Assembly (NCBI RefSeq): GCF_901933205.1
Contig: NC_044571.1
Coordinates: forward strand, 73,099,689-73,163,688
Source: Camarhynchus parvulus
Taxonomy: Eukaryota; Chordata; Aves; Passeriformes; Thraupidae
DNA length: 64,000 bases
Direction of reading: 5' to 3'
Positions 34,454 to 48,968 of this stretch are shown one piece after another. The notes beneath the pieces were generated by a model. That model made no database searches. It saw only the letters and a list, made by a program, of their open reading frames with translations, and was not told the origin of the DNA. Position 1 is the first letter of the stretch, and each line of letters begins with the position of its first letter. Position numbers and translations under genes: made by a program.

Positions 34454-37400
34454 AACAAAGGAGCCCTTCTGTGTTAGACTCAAAGGTCCACACAGCCCCT
34501 TATCCTATGCACTACAGTGACCATGGGCAAAGAAAGGATGTAAGAAATAAGGCTGATAAAGAGGGAGATGACTTTGGTCTGACCCTCCTGAGCCAAGACT
34601 TCCTGACAGCATAGAATGGAATTTCAGTCATTTCAAATGAAGTTTTATTTCTATTATTCAGAATAAAAATTTACTTCAGATTTTAAACCTGTACATCTGT
34701 AGATGACTGATTTCTTTCCGCTTGGTAAAATACCTGAGGGAAAAGGGAAAACAGGCCAGCTATACTTTTTGTTGTCATCTAATTAAGCTCTGCAAACATT
34801 TTCTCCTCCTTTTAATTATGGTTTTGTGCCATTATTAACTACCAGCTTTGGACATGGGACTTCTAAACTGGAGATTCCTTACAGCACTCAGAGATTTAGC
34901 TGCTCACACAGCTTGAATTTGAATTAGGGTGATATACTTTCTTCTGGTTTTGGGATCTGATCAGAATTGTGATCAGTGCCAGGAAATAATCAGGTCCCTG
35001 GATACTTCCCCAGGGAGCATGCAACCCATGGATGTCCCAAGGGATCATACCACCTGGGTGATTATCCAGACAGCCCCCTGGAAACAACTGAGGGTCAACC
35101 TTAGGGTCAAATGATCAGCCTACAACCAAACCTGGGAGCAGGAGCAGCTTCCTGAGAGAAACTCCTCCAATATAAGCCTGTGAATCTTCTCCCACAGCAA
35201 TCAGAACCCCAGGAAGAGGCAGAAAGGATTAGTCCTTTACCATGTTGCTCATCATTAGAAAGTCATTATTTCTTTTGTTGCCAACTGAGCTGGCAGTTCT
35301 CTCTGTTAATGGAACTGGGAGAATAACAAACTCAGAGAGTCCCTATGTCAAAAGCAGCATTTTGCCTTTTGCTTTTTGTTAGAATAGTTTGCTCATCTTT
35401 GCTTCTATCCTCCTTCCTGTGCCTTTCTCCTACTTGTTTTAGCAGTGTTTATTTACAGACTGCAAAACAACAACCTCTCACCTGCAAGCAGATATTTGGG
35501 CTCCTTTATACCAAGCTTTTTGTTATAAATACACAAAAGTCTTCACCTCAAAGCCTACGTGTTGGCTTTACAGTCTTTGCTCTACAACTCCTTTGGAGGT
35601 CCAGGGGCTATTTCTAGGGGGTCTGGGAAAAGAGCTAAGGAAAAGCAGCCTTAAACCAGCTCAGCGTCCTTGAACAGGGCCTCCCTGTTTCCCAGAAAAT
35701 TGTTCATTTCTCTACATGTCAAAAAGGTTGAAATTATTGGTTTACTCTACAGCCATGAGATAAGAAATGTTAAGAAGAAAGAAAAATTATGGAATCACTC
35801 CTTGATGACAGAGAAACAGTAGCAGACCCTGCAACATAAAGGAATAACCATTGTCACACAGGAGAGATCAACACCCAGGCTCCCAGAGAGGAGCTACTCC
35901 CCACGAGTCACCGAGGACTCTGAGGAAGCCAGAGTATTTTTCAGACCTGAAAAAGACCCTTATCTCTCCTTTGGGAGAAGATAACCACACCATGAGGTCC
36001 TGCCAGCAGGGTTTTCATTCAGCCTCTGCCATAACAGAGGTCTGTTGTCAGCCCTGACACACCATGGAGCATAACAAGCCTTAGCACAGTAAGTTGTTCT
36101 CCAGCCCCTGCTCCCTTCCTCAGTTCTTCCTCCTTTGCTTCCTCTGCTTCTTTCTCCTGGCTACTTCATTTTATTCCCCCTCACTCTTGTTGGCAGATAA
36201 TTTATCTCCTGCACTTTCCTAGACATTTCAAAGATGTCTCAGTATTTAAAGGTGTGATTTGTAAGAGCAAACTGTCAATTCTTTATCAAAAAAGCAAATT
36301 AGTTAGGATTTTAAAGCTGCTCAATAAACAAACAGCTCAATGCAATTTGGCAGGTTTCAGAGGAAACTTGACCTTGCTGAGCTATCACATTCACATTCAG
36401 GATATTCCTCTAAAGCATGAAGAGTGTGTAGACCTTCAAAAAAAAAAAAAAAAAGAAAGTAATGGGGTAAATGAAAGAGAAGTTATTTTCTCTTTCTTCA
36501 TATAGCATGCTATTTCAGCTTTAACTAACTTGCCACATATCTGTGACTGATTTCTGTGGAGCTCTTGATCATTTCACTAAGGTGAAATGATTTTCCTAGC
36601 CATCACAGCTGTATATTGCATGCAAAATTCACAATGTACTAAGATTATAAAACAGAGATAGATCTCAGATTTGAGCCTGTGGGGTAGAGAAAATCATGAC
36701 AAATAATCCATGTTTACTTGGTGTGTTGTTTTTTCTTTAAACTCTCTCTCATCTTCTCCTTCAGAAGTCAAAGAAACAAGGATTAGACAGAATTAAAACT
36801 TGGAGGCAAATAGGATTCCAACTTATTACAATATCCAGGCTATACTATTCAAGAATAATTTAAAGACCCCAGTAAACACTTATTAAAACTGTAGAAAGCT
36901 TTTGAGCAAAACATTTGCAAACTTGTTGTTGACTGATTCTTCCTTCCAAACACAGAGCAGAAAATTCATATACAATTGTTGCTATCAGTTTCCTTGCACT
37001 TTTACAAAAATAAATACCAGGCTGTTTCTAATTGCCAGAGGGATGAATTAGTCATTTGCAGTAGAAAAAGGAAAAAAGTCTTTAAATTGTTAAATAAATG
37101 AATGTCACCCAAATCTTGCTAGGTCGAATGAGAGAATTCAACAATATCCAAGAGGTGGATGATTTATATTTCACATTTACTATGGAGAAATAATAACACC
37201 TTTGTGTTTAAGTTTGCAGCTGCAATGCCCATGGTAAATCTGACTTTGATTTTCTTTGCAATACAAAGAAATAGGAAGGAATGCTCCTGTGACTTGACAT
37301 TTCTGGGGTTGTAGACATGCTATGTGACTTTGGGAGTCTTATGGCACTTGACTAGGTATCCTGCTTCTCATGTGGTGGCAAATCTCTTCTTGGAGACTGA

Positions 37401-40400
37401 ATGTAGTATATGGGGATCTCAGAAGTGTGAGGGACAACCTGCAAATCCCTTTGCATTATGTGCAGACCACTTATTTCTTGTGACCTTGATGGAATTTCCA
37501 AAATACTTTTATACAATCATACTGTCCTGTAGCTGTATTTCCTTGTGCTGGCTTTCTACAACTGGATGAAGCTCAGCTGAGTTTTTCTGTATAGAATGGC
37601 TTCTGAGATAAACCTAAACCATATCAGGAAACAAAGCTGTTTCCATTCCTAGCTACACACCTCTCACATAAACGAGCTCAAAATTCTAAGGTCAAAGCAA
37701 ACCATAGGTCTTTGTAGGTTAAGAAATGAGCTTAGTGTTTTGCTGTAGGGTTAACTCACTCATCATTTTGGGCTTTGCTGACTTGAGGGTTGATGGAGAA
37801 TGGGAGTAGAAACATCTTTAGAATTGACGATCTTTTTTTAAACTTTTTTTTAAACAGTGTTGATATTAAGCTGTAAAAGAGAAGGCTCCCCTGCTCTAGG
37901 AAACACTGGCTATCCAAGAGTCACTGATAGAAATGTACCAGGGAAGGACCATCTTTAAAACAGAATCCCTAATTCTGACTTAAATCACCTCATTTTCAGC
38001 TATGTTTCCAGCCTGTAGGAAGTTGATCCTAAGGCTGTGTTTTCCCCATCTAGCTCGTTCAAAAACACACATTTTGCTTCAGTGAGAAAGCAGTCTGAGA
38101 AACTAGCCCAGCATAGATTTTTTCTAAAGAACCTTCATGTTGTCTGAATTTTTTTTCAGTGGTTACTGCTGGAAAAAAAAGATTCTCTGTAAATAAAACC
38201 ACTGTAAGAGCTTGGGTCATGTTTGAAAGCAGCTGTGAAATGCCTTTAATGAATTGTCTTAGCACATCAACAAAGATATGTGGAAGTAATTGCCAAGTTT
38301 GGGCTTTTTCTTATGTTCATGTCAATATTCCTGTATTTATTTCTAATTGGCAGGAAGGTTATTCATGTTTTTGTATTCTACTATAAAGACAGGAAACCTC
38401 TTTCAACCCTGTTTAAAGACTTAATTATCTGACCTGACATGAATGGTCATCCATGGCACATAATGGAACTTATTCTGTTCCTTCTATTTTTTCCTCAGAA
38501 GCTGTTGCTGTAGAAAGAAATACAATGCCATTAGCTCTGTACAGATTACTTTGGAGGCAGACAAGAGACCAGAGTGAAGAGAGTTCTGAGGTCTTGAGGA
38601 TATTTATTTTGAAACCAATGTATCTTCTACATCTACATACTTGGATTTAATCCTACCAAGAAATCACCTGGAGTTAAATTTTTCAAGGTGTTTAACACCT
38701 AAAGCTCAGAGAGATTTTCTTAGTGTAATTTGTTTGATTCCAGCATAGTGATCTCATGTTCTACAGGTTTACAGTGACACTGAAAAAGACCTGCATGCTT
38801 TTGAAAATGCACATGGTGCCTGTCTGCAGCTCTGGATTCCTACATAGCTTGTAGAATTTGTCCTTCATGCATCAATACCCAATAGCCATGGAAAGAATTG
38901 ACAGCCTCTATCAAATTTTCCTAAACAGATGTTTACATAAAGATCCTGCCCTCAACAAAGGCATGAGCTGGTGAGCCCATAGACAGTCCAGCAATATGAT
39001 GGTGGCTTGATGGGATCAGAGGTGATTAACACCCTAGGGAGGAATTGCCCTTCTGGCCTTTTCCAGGCAGATCTTCACAGATCTCAGCATTTCTGCAATA
39101 AGAATTACTGAAGGTGAAAAAAACATTCAAAATTATTTATTAATTTCATGTTTCAGGAAAAAAAGTTCCAAAAAAATATTTCCAGATCCCTTCAAATCAC
39201 TTGGACTAAGGAAACATTTTGAAGAATGAAAAAGAAAAAAAAAAAGGAAGGGGCAGGGAAAGTGTCAAAGCCAGGCTTCAGCTTTATTCATACACTGAAA
39301 AAATAAGAGGTTTACTAGTGCCTGGATTTTTTAAGTCTGATTTCCACTGCATTTTGGTGTGAAGCCTGCACTTGATAAATAATAAATTATGCTACTGCTG
39401 CTTGTGAGACACCAGGCATCTCTGTCGTGCAGCATGGTCTTTACCATGCTTTGCTTATGGGGAAAATAATACAGAAATCAAAGGCCCCTCCAAGCTGCTC
39501 CAGAGCACTGACTCCTCAGCAATGTGCCTGCACCAGAGTTTGAATTCTGATGGACAACTCTGCATCACTCTGCTGCCATTGCATGTAGGTGCCTATTGGT
39601 TGTTGTAGGATCCATTGAGCATCCATTGGTATCCTGCATCTGTTCCTGGCAGCAGCAACACGGCTGCTCTCAAGTGTGTGAACACTGGGACAGCTGGAGA
39701 AAAGCAGGCAGTGAGGAGGAGCTGCTGCACCATGCTGTTCTCCACACAGCTCTTTGACATCCCATAGACTGTCCTTTTGAGAAACAGGAGCTGAAGGGAT
39801 GGTACAGAGCACACTGGTGTTTCTCTTTAACAGGAGTGAGCAGGTGGATAGGGAAATAACAATGCAGAAGGAGAAGGTTTCAGTAAGAACCTCCCTAGCT
39901 GATTTTCTAGCCAAGAAAGCAAGCAGAAATTTGACAAGAAACTGAACGTGTGCCAGCTTGTGTGATCAACGGTTGGTATTCAGCACCTTGGGACTTAATT
40001 CCTGTAAACTTGAAATATGGTCTATATAGTGGGGGGGAGGAAGACTAGGACAGATTCCTGTCCCTAGTGCAAGACACAGCCATGACAAGAAAATCTGCTT
40101 TTGCATGATAAATTACACAGTGCTCTCAACTGGCTGTACATATTGCAGCCAGGGCTGGTGTGATTCAAGGGAAGTACAAATGATATTGTTCTTTACAAGG
40201 ATCTAATTCAAAGAATTAATTATGAGATGAGGGAAACTGAAGAGAGCAAGAGGAAATGGAGAGGAAGAATGGACTAAGCCTTTGACTTTGAATCTGATAC
40301 CTTAGGCCTCCAGTCTGAAGTGAATCAGCTGTACAAATCTGTTTGGGCCAGCCTTGGTAACCTTCAAGCTGCTTGCTTTGGAGGGGGGTCACTGCCCACT

Positions 40401-42279
40401 GCTTTGTTCTGCACCCAGTTTAGCCCACACTTAAACTTGATTCACCAGTATGCAATCAGCTTGAAAAATCCAAGAAACTGAATTCAGAAACAAATAATGT
40501 TAGTAAAAAAGTAGACATCCCACTCTCCAAGTCTACTGGTGCTTTGTTTCCAACAGAGGAGCATTACCACTGGGCTGCATTTTAGAGCTCTGAATTTCTT
40601 CATCCCTTTTGGAATTCATTGCAGTCATGGGTTTCACAGATGAAAAAGATGCCATGTAAAAAACATTCCATTTTTTTTTCTGGTGAGTATTTTCTTTGCT
40701 TGTCTGCTGCCTGCAACATTATTGTCTGCTTGCTAGATCCTGCATTATGCAGTATGACTTCTAGGGAGGCCCACTGAGATCAAAGTTATGCTGGCACTGA
40801 GGGACAGTACCCTCTGTCTCTTGCCACTGGTTTCTTCCCATCTCATAATGACCTTCACACTTAGACTGGGGAGATGACAGCCTGTAGAAAGTTGCACTGA
40901 TGGAAAAATATCAGGAATATAAATTTCAGTTTATGGATTAAAATTAGGAAGGAAATAAAGTTTTATCAAAAGTGCAAATGCTGACTTACAAACCCAGTGC
41001 TTGTACTAGTACATTGAGTTGCTGTCTAATCTTTTTTCCTATTTTACAATATCCACATTAAGTGAAATTTCCACAGCCCCAATTCCTGTAATTATTTTCT
41101 CGTAATCCAGGAAAAGAAGACAGGTGGGAACTGAATCTGTGAGAAAGCAGTAACCTTTAAACATGGTATCGGTAGCAGGTATAGGCTGACTCGTGAAATT
41201 ATGAAAATATATAGATGATACAGTTCTGGAAATAATACTGTATTTGTGAACAGCTCTAGGATTTTATGGCATGATTAAATCTAGTGATTAAATTTTCTAA
41301 TGCAAAACCTGCTGTTAGGAATGGCTGAGCAGTGCATATGCTCGGAAGCATAGCTACCAGTTTCTCCCATGACAAACAACACAAGAGATTAACATTTTAA
41401 ATGTGTGATTTGTTATTTAAAGAAAAAGCAGGGGCATTATCTGTTATCATTATTGAATCTGATGGTTTGTCACAGTTTAAAGATAAATGAGGAAAAAGTA
41501 CAAATACAACACAATAATACACTAACAAAGCTAACTGCAAATGAAACAGTTGAGCATTTCTTAAGGGCTGAGAGTTGTCAAATCTGCTCCCACCATCGTT
41601 GCAAAAATCATTCCAAGTATCTAAAGGTTTTGACCAAAAAGAAGCATGAGAAATTTATTAGAGAAAGCATCTGAAGAAATAGGAGGATATTAAGCAAACA
41701 AGACTTTAGAAAGGAAATCAGGAAAAAAATCCCAATTATTGTATTTTCCCAACTGAAGAATCATTTCCCAGAGGAAAATCTGTAATCTCTCTTGGTGAAA
41801 TGATTGAAAGTGAAGTTGAATAAAGTACAGGCAGTCTTATATAAGGACATAATTGGTCTTTCACACTGTATTTTTATTATTGTGTGCTACTGTTTCCATC
41901 ATTTTGTGCTCTAAAATTACTGTCAATAGCAAGACAAAAATCAAACTTGCGAAAAAGAAAGACTGCAGTGCAAGAATAAACAATTAGCTCTTTCCCTAAA
42001 GGTTTGTCTCCTCTACACTATATTTATTTTTAATAGTTTAGTTAGAGAAGCCCAGAGGCTGGAGTTCTCCGTCTTTTACAAGCTAAGAATTGTGTGCTCA
42101 TTTAGAAACTGAGAAATTCCCAAGGGGACAATGACGACATGGTTCGCCTTAATTTTAAACAGACTGTTCCCAGGCAGCGTGCTCTTCTGTTCATGGTGGG
42201 ATCCAGCAGACCATAACTCTGGTCCCTGCCCTCCTATTCCTTAATCCCCAACTGCATTTGGATTAGCAAACCCCTGATT
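34454..42279. other. 7.8 kb non-coding DNA, few small features
   Basis: No gene found. Visible features: a poly(A) run of 17 at 36438-36454, a poly(A) tract near 39232-39245, and a 40-bp string at 38672-38710 (ttcaaggtgtttaacacct) that weakly resembles an old amniote repeat. Frames such as 39516-39914 (minus, 132 codons) and 41405-41674 (plus, 89 codons, lysine-rich) have no support from homology or splice context. Confidence 0.55.
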
Positions 42280-42919
42280 ATGATCCAGAGTATGCCCAGG
42301 TGGCCCAGAAGGCCGATGGCATCCTGGCCTGGATCAGCCAGGCTGTGGCCAGCAGGAGCAGGGCAGTGACCGTCCCCCTGTACCCAGCACTGCTGAGGCC
42401 ACAGCTCCAATCCTGTGCTCAGTTCTGGGCCCCTCAGTGCAAGAGAGACATTGAGGGGCTGGAGCGTGTCCAGAGAAGGGCAACGGAGCTGGGGAAGGGT
42501 CTGGAGCACAAGTGCTGTGAGGAGCAGCTGAGGGAGCTGGGGGTGTTCAGCCTGGAGAAAAGGAGGCTCAGGGGGACCTCATCACTCTCTGCAACTGCCT
42601 GACAGGAGGGTGCAGCTGGGTGGGGGTGAGCCTCTTCTGCCAGGCAACAAGTGAGAGGATGAGAGGAAATGACCTCAAGCTGTTCTGGAGAAGGTTTAGG
42701 TTGGATACTAGAAAATATTTATGGACTGAAAGGCTTGTTGTCAAGCACTGGGAGAGGCTGCCCAGGGAACTGGTGTAGTCAGCATCACTAAAGCTATTAG
42801 AAAGATGTGTATGTGTGGGAGTCAGACATGGTTTAGTGATGGACTGGGCAGTGCTGGGTTAATGTTTGGCTTGGTGATTTTAGAGGTTCTTTCCAACCTT
42901 AAAGATTCTGTGATTCTCT
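42280..42919 (+). mobile_element. CR1 LINE with ORF2 C-terminus and intact 3' end
   Basis: Plus-strand CR1, 640 bp. An open frame from 42300 to 42602 covers the ORF2 C-terminal tail: '[20 protein letters not shown]', then a [10 protein letters not shown] block and '[17 protein letters not shown]', ending [15 protein letters not shown]. This is the usual CR1 C-terminus. The UTR follows ('ggtttaggttggatactag', 'gggagaggctgcccaggg', 'agaggttctttccaacctt') and ends with the octamers 'gattctgtgattctc' at 42919. It lacks the endonuclease and the RT core, so it is 5' truncated. The GC-rich, CpG-reduced coding part and passerine-style UTR suggest a relatively young copy. The antisense frame at 42234-42509 is a shadow. 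Confidence 0.95.
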
Positions 42920-44282
42920 GCTTATTGTGAAGCAGGACACAAAATTGTTCAGATATTTGCATTTACCTTTAGTGGCCTACCTGTGATTTAGTGGGAATAA
43001 AAGGAAACCTTTATTACTGTACAGGGGAGATGAGCCAATTACACAGTATTAAAAGCAGAGAAGTACTCAGAGAAGCTTTGCCAGTGTTTGCTAGCAGACC
43101 CATACAGATTTGCAGGTGTACCTTCTCCACCTCCCCACTGGAGAGACCTCAGGCTCCCCTTTGGACCACAGAAATAATTTCTTTGGTCATATTCATGCAG
43201 AAGCACATCTGGGCCATGCAAACCACCCGCTACACCTGTGCATGTCCCCAGTTCAGCCCCTGGCAGGACACAGAGCCTTTTGACACTGCTCTGGTTCATG
43301 ACTGACTGCAAAGCCTACTCAGCATAAGAGGGCTGCAGGCCCCTTCATCTTCAATTTTAACCTCTTTCTCATCATACTGCCTGCTGTGTCCAGACATCCA
43401 GCACCAAGGGACCCACTCACAGCCACTGTGTGCTCAGGAGGTGTGCCAAGCAGAGAGCTCTGGAGGACAGAGATCAGATACACCTTCCTCTACTCCTGCT
43501 CCATTTCTGTGCTCAAGGAAAGGAGAGCTCCCTCCTTACCTGTCTGCTTCACCCAGTTTGCCCCCAAAACAGCCCCAGAAGTAGCTTTGGCTCTGTCTAA
43601 TCTCCCCCCTTGTTATAGTAGCCTCTTTGAGCTAGGTCTAATAAGCTCTCAGAGGTCTACAACACACCTAAGATAGCTGAGCTACCCTTGGAAGCATAAA
43701 AATCAGCAGGATGGCTTCTGTTGCAGTGTTGGGAACAAAAAGGTTTAATAAGAGGCAACATAACAAACAGAGAAAAACCAAGCTAGGTGTTAGAGGTCCC
43801 TGCTCTTGGTAAAACACTTTACAAAAGCGATTAGTTTCTTTGTTCACTTCTTTTTCTAGTAAATTGCCCAGGTGGGACTTTTTGGCTTCTGTCCAATTAG
43901 CTATCCTTAAGTTTGAGGTGAAGTCCCCTAGGCCTGTGAGGTGGCATTTTCATCTAATGGAGGAGAGAAACTTCTGGGCTTCTTTCCTTTTTGAGGGGAC
44001 AAGGAATAGTTTTGTCACTCAGTCAACAGAGGGCACATTCCTGTACCCCCTGTTCGTTAGCAGGGTTTAGTGGGAAACACCAGTGCCACAAGCACCCCCC
44101 TTCACAGCCAGCACAAGGAGCAGCACCTGGAACCTTCAGGGCTGGAACCCCAGCATCCCCTGTCCCACCTGTTCAGCCCTGTGAAAATGTACAGGCACGT
44201 GTCCCTCTCCCTGCCAGCGAGGGGGATTTGCCTTCCTGTGCTATGGCTACACATTTAGCCAACACTTTGCACACACAAACAG
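42920..44282. other. Non-coding DNA, nothing recognised
   Basis: Moderately GC-rich with several 60-104 codon frames on both strands, none recognised. Confidence 0.5.
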
Positions 44283-44410
44283 TCGGCCCACGAGCACAGA
44301 TGGTGCATGATTCACACTGGGGCTCTGATCACTGACTGCTGCTGCTGCTGCTGCCTTGGATGGGCCCCACAGCACCGGGAAATCACCGCAGGCGGTTGTG
44401 TCACTCCGTA
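44283..44410. promoter_or_regulatory. CpG cluster next to a (CTG)6 tract
   Basis: Six CpGs occur in about 125 bp, four of them between 44376 and 44408, in otherwise CpG-poor DNA. A (CTG)6 repeat sits at 44336-44353. The stretch after it (caccgcaggcggttgtgtc, then a Pbx/Hox-like 'taatgattttgc') has the look of a conserved non-coding element. It is too small for a CpG island and no exon is apparent. Confidence 0.3.
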
Positions 44411-47400
44411 ATGATTTTGCAGCCAAAGGCTCCAGCTGCCCTTCCTTGAGTGGCAGCTTGGAACAGGGAGACCAGTACAGGACAGTGTGACTTCAAACAT
44501 CTCCTCACTTCTGGCAGTACCAAAAGTGAAAGAAAAAAGCCCAAGCAGTGAAGGGCTACACACTGGATCACTGCAGCCGTCCTTCAGCCCTCCTAGTGCC
44601 TGTGGTCCTGCTGGCACTTGGTACATCCCACTGGATCCAGGGACAGGCTGGTAGAAGCAGCCAGGTCAGCAGCTGGGACACTGGCCCTTCTGCCCCTGGA
44701 AATGCTCAGCATAATTAATTCAGGGACAGATGTAGCTGAATGATCTACCTGTACCACAGCAGGTTGGAATTTGTACCTTAGCATGTAGATGCTTTCCCCT
44801 GTTATTATTAACAACTCTAGGAGAAGGTTGCTTTCTTTAAACACCTATAAAATACTGCAAATCCCAAGTCATCCTTCCAGATGGGATGCCCAGATTATCA
44901 CAGGTCAGATTTTGTGAGTGTGCTGTCATGGCCACCCAGTGACATGGATTTATAAGTGTCTGTAGGGATCTTATCCTGACAATGACTTTTGAGAACAAAC
45001 TTTAGATAGCAAAAGGGGTACAAACAAACACCTCTCTTTTGGTGACACATTGCCTCAGGGCCTTCTCAGGACTTTACAGACAGAGCATTTGGCTTAGTTC
45101 TGAAGCCCCTCACCTAAAGGCCATCAGTCAGCACTGCAGGTGGAGTACACCCTTTACCGCTCCAAAAGTAAATATATTACTCACCTCTATGCTGCCTAAA
45201 TACATCTCCATGGACCAAGGAAGACCATTGATTTAGGAATGACCAGGCACTTCCCTTTGTATGTGTTGGCACAGTCCTTCAGACTTCTCTTTGTTCATTA
45301 AACCAAAATAATTAAGTGCAAAACCAAAACAGCTATGAAACTGCAGTGGACATCACTGACCTAAGAGCAACCAGCATATGGACAGCACTGGGGGACAGAT
45401 TCTCTTAGACTAATGTGCCAGCTTGGTGTTGTGAAAAAGCTTCCCTGATACTTTTTTTTGTTTGTAAATAATTACAAATATTTTGCCCAGATGGTGTTTA
45501 CATAACTGCCTAAAACACTCACTATTAACATAATTTCAAATTTAAAAACAATTGTGACAAATACTAGTAATTTCAAGATAGCTACCTCTAGGTACTAGTT
45601 CAGAGCCTAACTCTATGAAGCATTGTTACAAATAGATTTGTATGGGAACTTTTTAAAATAAAATTTTAAGATAGACAGCTGTTTAAAAGGCTACCCCTTT
45701 TTTAGTTGTACTTGCTTGAAATGGAAATAATTAACTAACAAAATCAGTGGCTCTTGTTCCATGGACACTGGTGGGATCAGAGTTGTGCCTGCATTATAAT
45801 CTAGATAGTTAAACTGTACTATTTAGCCTTTAATTAAAATTTCTACAATAATCTGGAAGTCAAGAAATATTTGTCATTTCCAAATAGTGAGAAGAAGGAC
45901 GAATATTTACTGAACAAGTTTTCTTGAATGTTGATTTACAGACTGTAGGGATACTAATTTAATTTTAAAATAAGCTTTTTAGATGTGTTTTTACATTAAA
46001 AAACCCAAACACTTTTTCATCTCATTTGACTGTCTTAACACATCCTTAAAATAATGAATACACAGTTATGCCTACACACACAAAATAAATAGTGCATGCA
46101 GAATAGCTGTGTGTTGTGAACTTTGTTGTTTAAAAAAGAAAGCACTTGCTTATCTTTGTAAAAAAAACTAGAGAAAACAAAAAGTTATTCACTCTATAAA
46201 AAGTCTGTGTAATAAAAGTCACTGAAGTGCAAGACAACAGATTTATTCCAATGTAGTTTTATGTTTTGAAGCAACAGTAAAAATATAAATTTCACATGTA
46301 GTTTGATGATGTTTAAAAAGATATCTTCACTGTACTTATTGACAGTCAAACACAGACCACTTGTGGCAAAGCAACTGCTGATTACAAGGTAAGAGCAGAA
46401 CTGGCTTTGTGTTTATTACAGGCAGAAACCAAGGCTTTTTGAGAAGGAACTGTTAGAAGTGTCACAGCATAGGTTGGAGGTGACTGGGTTGGAAGCGGCT
46501 TCAGGAGGTAATAGAGATCTGTCTCCGGTTCCAAGCAAATGCAGGTCAAGTACGGAATACAACGGGCATGGATTTTCAAGAATTTGACTCAAAGAAAGAA
46601 GCAATAGTAGCTGAGAAGGAGAATAGCCCAATCATAGCAAAGTTTCTGTAGTGTCCTGACATGAATCAAGCGCTTGTAGATTGTACAGGAGGAAATATCC
46701 TTCTTTTAAAGACTAGCATCCATGACCTGGTTCATGTTTTGGCCAGGCAGAAGTTTGGAGACAGCTCACGTGAGCTGCCCCCTCGCAGAGATGAGTTGCT
46801 ATCCCTGACTGGCAGCTGGCCACTGTTCATAAAGCAGCTGCTGCTGAGGCCATTATTTACAGCCAAACCATTTTATCCCAAATAATCAGCTGCAGTGCCA
46901 TAGCTAGAGATGTCTCCTGCAAGGAAATAACAGAAGTAGGCTGTAAATTGCACGTGCAACACCCATCATTTAGGTTTCCATTCTGGGGATTTCATATTTT
47001 GTTTGTTTCCTGCCTTCATCATATCTTCTGAAAACCATTAAAAAAATGCATATCCTTGTGTGCAGTGTTCTATATGTAATGTGAGCATTTTCTGTACACC
47101 AAATGAAAAAAACACAGCCGGGGATGACATCTTTCTGGGATGGGTACTACCACTCTCCATTCCAAGAACTTTGCAACAAACTTGCTGTTCAGAAAAGGGA
47201 ATGGATTTTCTTTAAGCCACTATACCACTTCCCTGTCATACCTGGCCCTACTGCAGGCTAAGAATGATTCAAGAATGACCTTCACTTGTACCCAGCTACT
47301 ATGCAAAATTAATTGAACTACTTAAATTCAACCAGCTTGTGCTTATCCAAAGCTCAGTAAAGTTCAAGAAACTGATAAAACCTCAGAAAAATATGCAATT

Positions 47401-48968
47401 ATAATCTGGAATTAAACAGTGAACTCGAGACACAGAAATAAGAAAGGAGCAATTGAGACATTTATTCACTCTAAGAAGATATGCTGAAGACAGCAGCTGT
47501 TCATCTAAAGACAACAAGGGCAGAATATCTTTTAATTCCTAAAGAGATTAAATAGGGAACTTGAATGTCTGAATATCAACTGAGCAATTTGCATGTACTC
47601 ACTCATGAAGTCGCTGGTGCTGCCAGGTCAGTCTAGGGGGGAACTCAGCATGTGAAAAGCTCATTAAATGCTGTTTGGGGATGGACAAGGTTTTCTGACC
47701 CAACAGGTCCTGTTCCTTCATGAGGCTTGGTTATGTTCTCTACTATATTTGTTCTCCTCCTACTCTATCTTTTCCTTACACAATGCACTGCAAGATGGAG
47801 TTACTGAGAGCCAGAAGGCTTCTCCAGGAAGGTGCAGCATCCATTAGAAGCCTGTACTAATTGCTACTCCCAGGCCTCCTTTCCAGATCTGTAAAAGAAG
47901 CAACTGATCCCAAGACAATACTGAGCATTTTACAGTCTCATGCAGTAAAGAAGGGATAACAGAGAACAGCCACTTTGTTAAAATAGAAATTCATCATTTT
48001 GTAGGGTCAGTGGTATTTTATGGGACTTTTCATGCCAGGAACAATTTAAAGACAGCTACAGATTGCCATATTTGTTCCTTGCCATGTCCAAGTTTACGAC
48101 CAATTGCCTCATCTTTTCAGGCCAGCAGTGTTTGCCATATACATGAAAAAAAGATGTACAGGGGCAGCCAGAACCCTTGATATGTACTTAGAGGCTGAGA
48201 GAGGGTCTGTTATAACTATGTGATGGAATTATTCATCACATAAAGTGAGTAAAGGTATCCCTGACACACACTGATCTGACACAAAACACTGATCTGCAGC
48301 CACATTTGTGGAAGGCAGTATAAGCACACTGCAGCCATTGTCCTGACAATTTATATTAGTAAGAGGAAATGTAGACTTTAAAAGCAAAGGGAGAATGAAC
48401 ACACAGAGCAATTGCTTTTTGGATATTTGGGCCTAATTCTTGCTGAATTAACTTCGCCACTCCACAAGTTCAGCTACTGCCAGATGTATAAAGTCACTTC
48501 AGTGATAGCAAAGAGATTTTAATTTCTGCTGAATAACTGTAATTGCTTGAGCTCACTTTGCAGACAGTGTTTTGAGGCAAACAAAACTCACCTTTGCAAA
48601 AACATGTCAAACTAGGGGATGAGAAGCACAATCTGGGAGGCTCCATCCCTGTCTTCCTGCCTCTCTGGGGAGAATGCCTCAATCCCTACCATGTCTCAGC
48701 ATGGGTACCTTGGTGCAATGTTTTTGAGAGATAACGATACCAAGGTCGATTTTAGGAAACAGAGAATCAAAAAATATAGGATTTTGTGAATCCTGTGACA
48801 TATTTCATCTCTGATTCAACTATGTGGCTAGTCCCAGTGAAGCCTCTGGAAGTCAGTATATACAGCAGCTGTGATATACTGAGCACAGAGGTCCTGCATC
48901 TAACACACCCTCTAACAGCAATGCCCAGCTGAAATTTTTGGTGAGTGAAAATCTTGGGACTTCAGGCA
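44411..48968. other. 4.6 kb non-coding DNA, AT-rich centre
   Basis: No gene or transposon recognised. The part from about 45430 to 46330 is particularly AT-rich, with many TAATTA/AATTAA-type homeodomain cores, but nothing distinguishes it from ordinary AT-rich DNA by eye. Confidence 0.5.

Noticed and set aside
36438..36454. Poly(A) of 17 as a retrogene tail
   Set aside because: The nearest AATAAA is about 115 bp upstream and there is no gene similarity; treated as a simple homopolymer.
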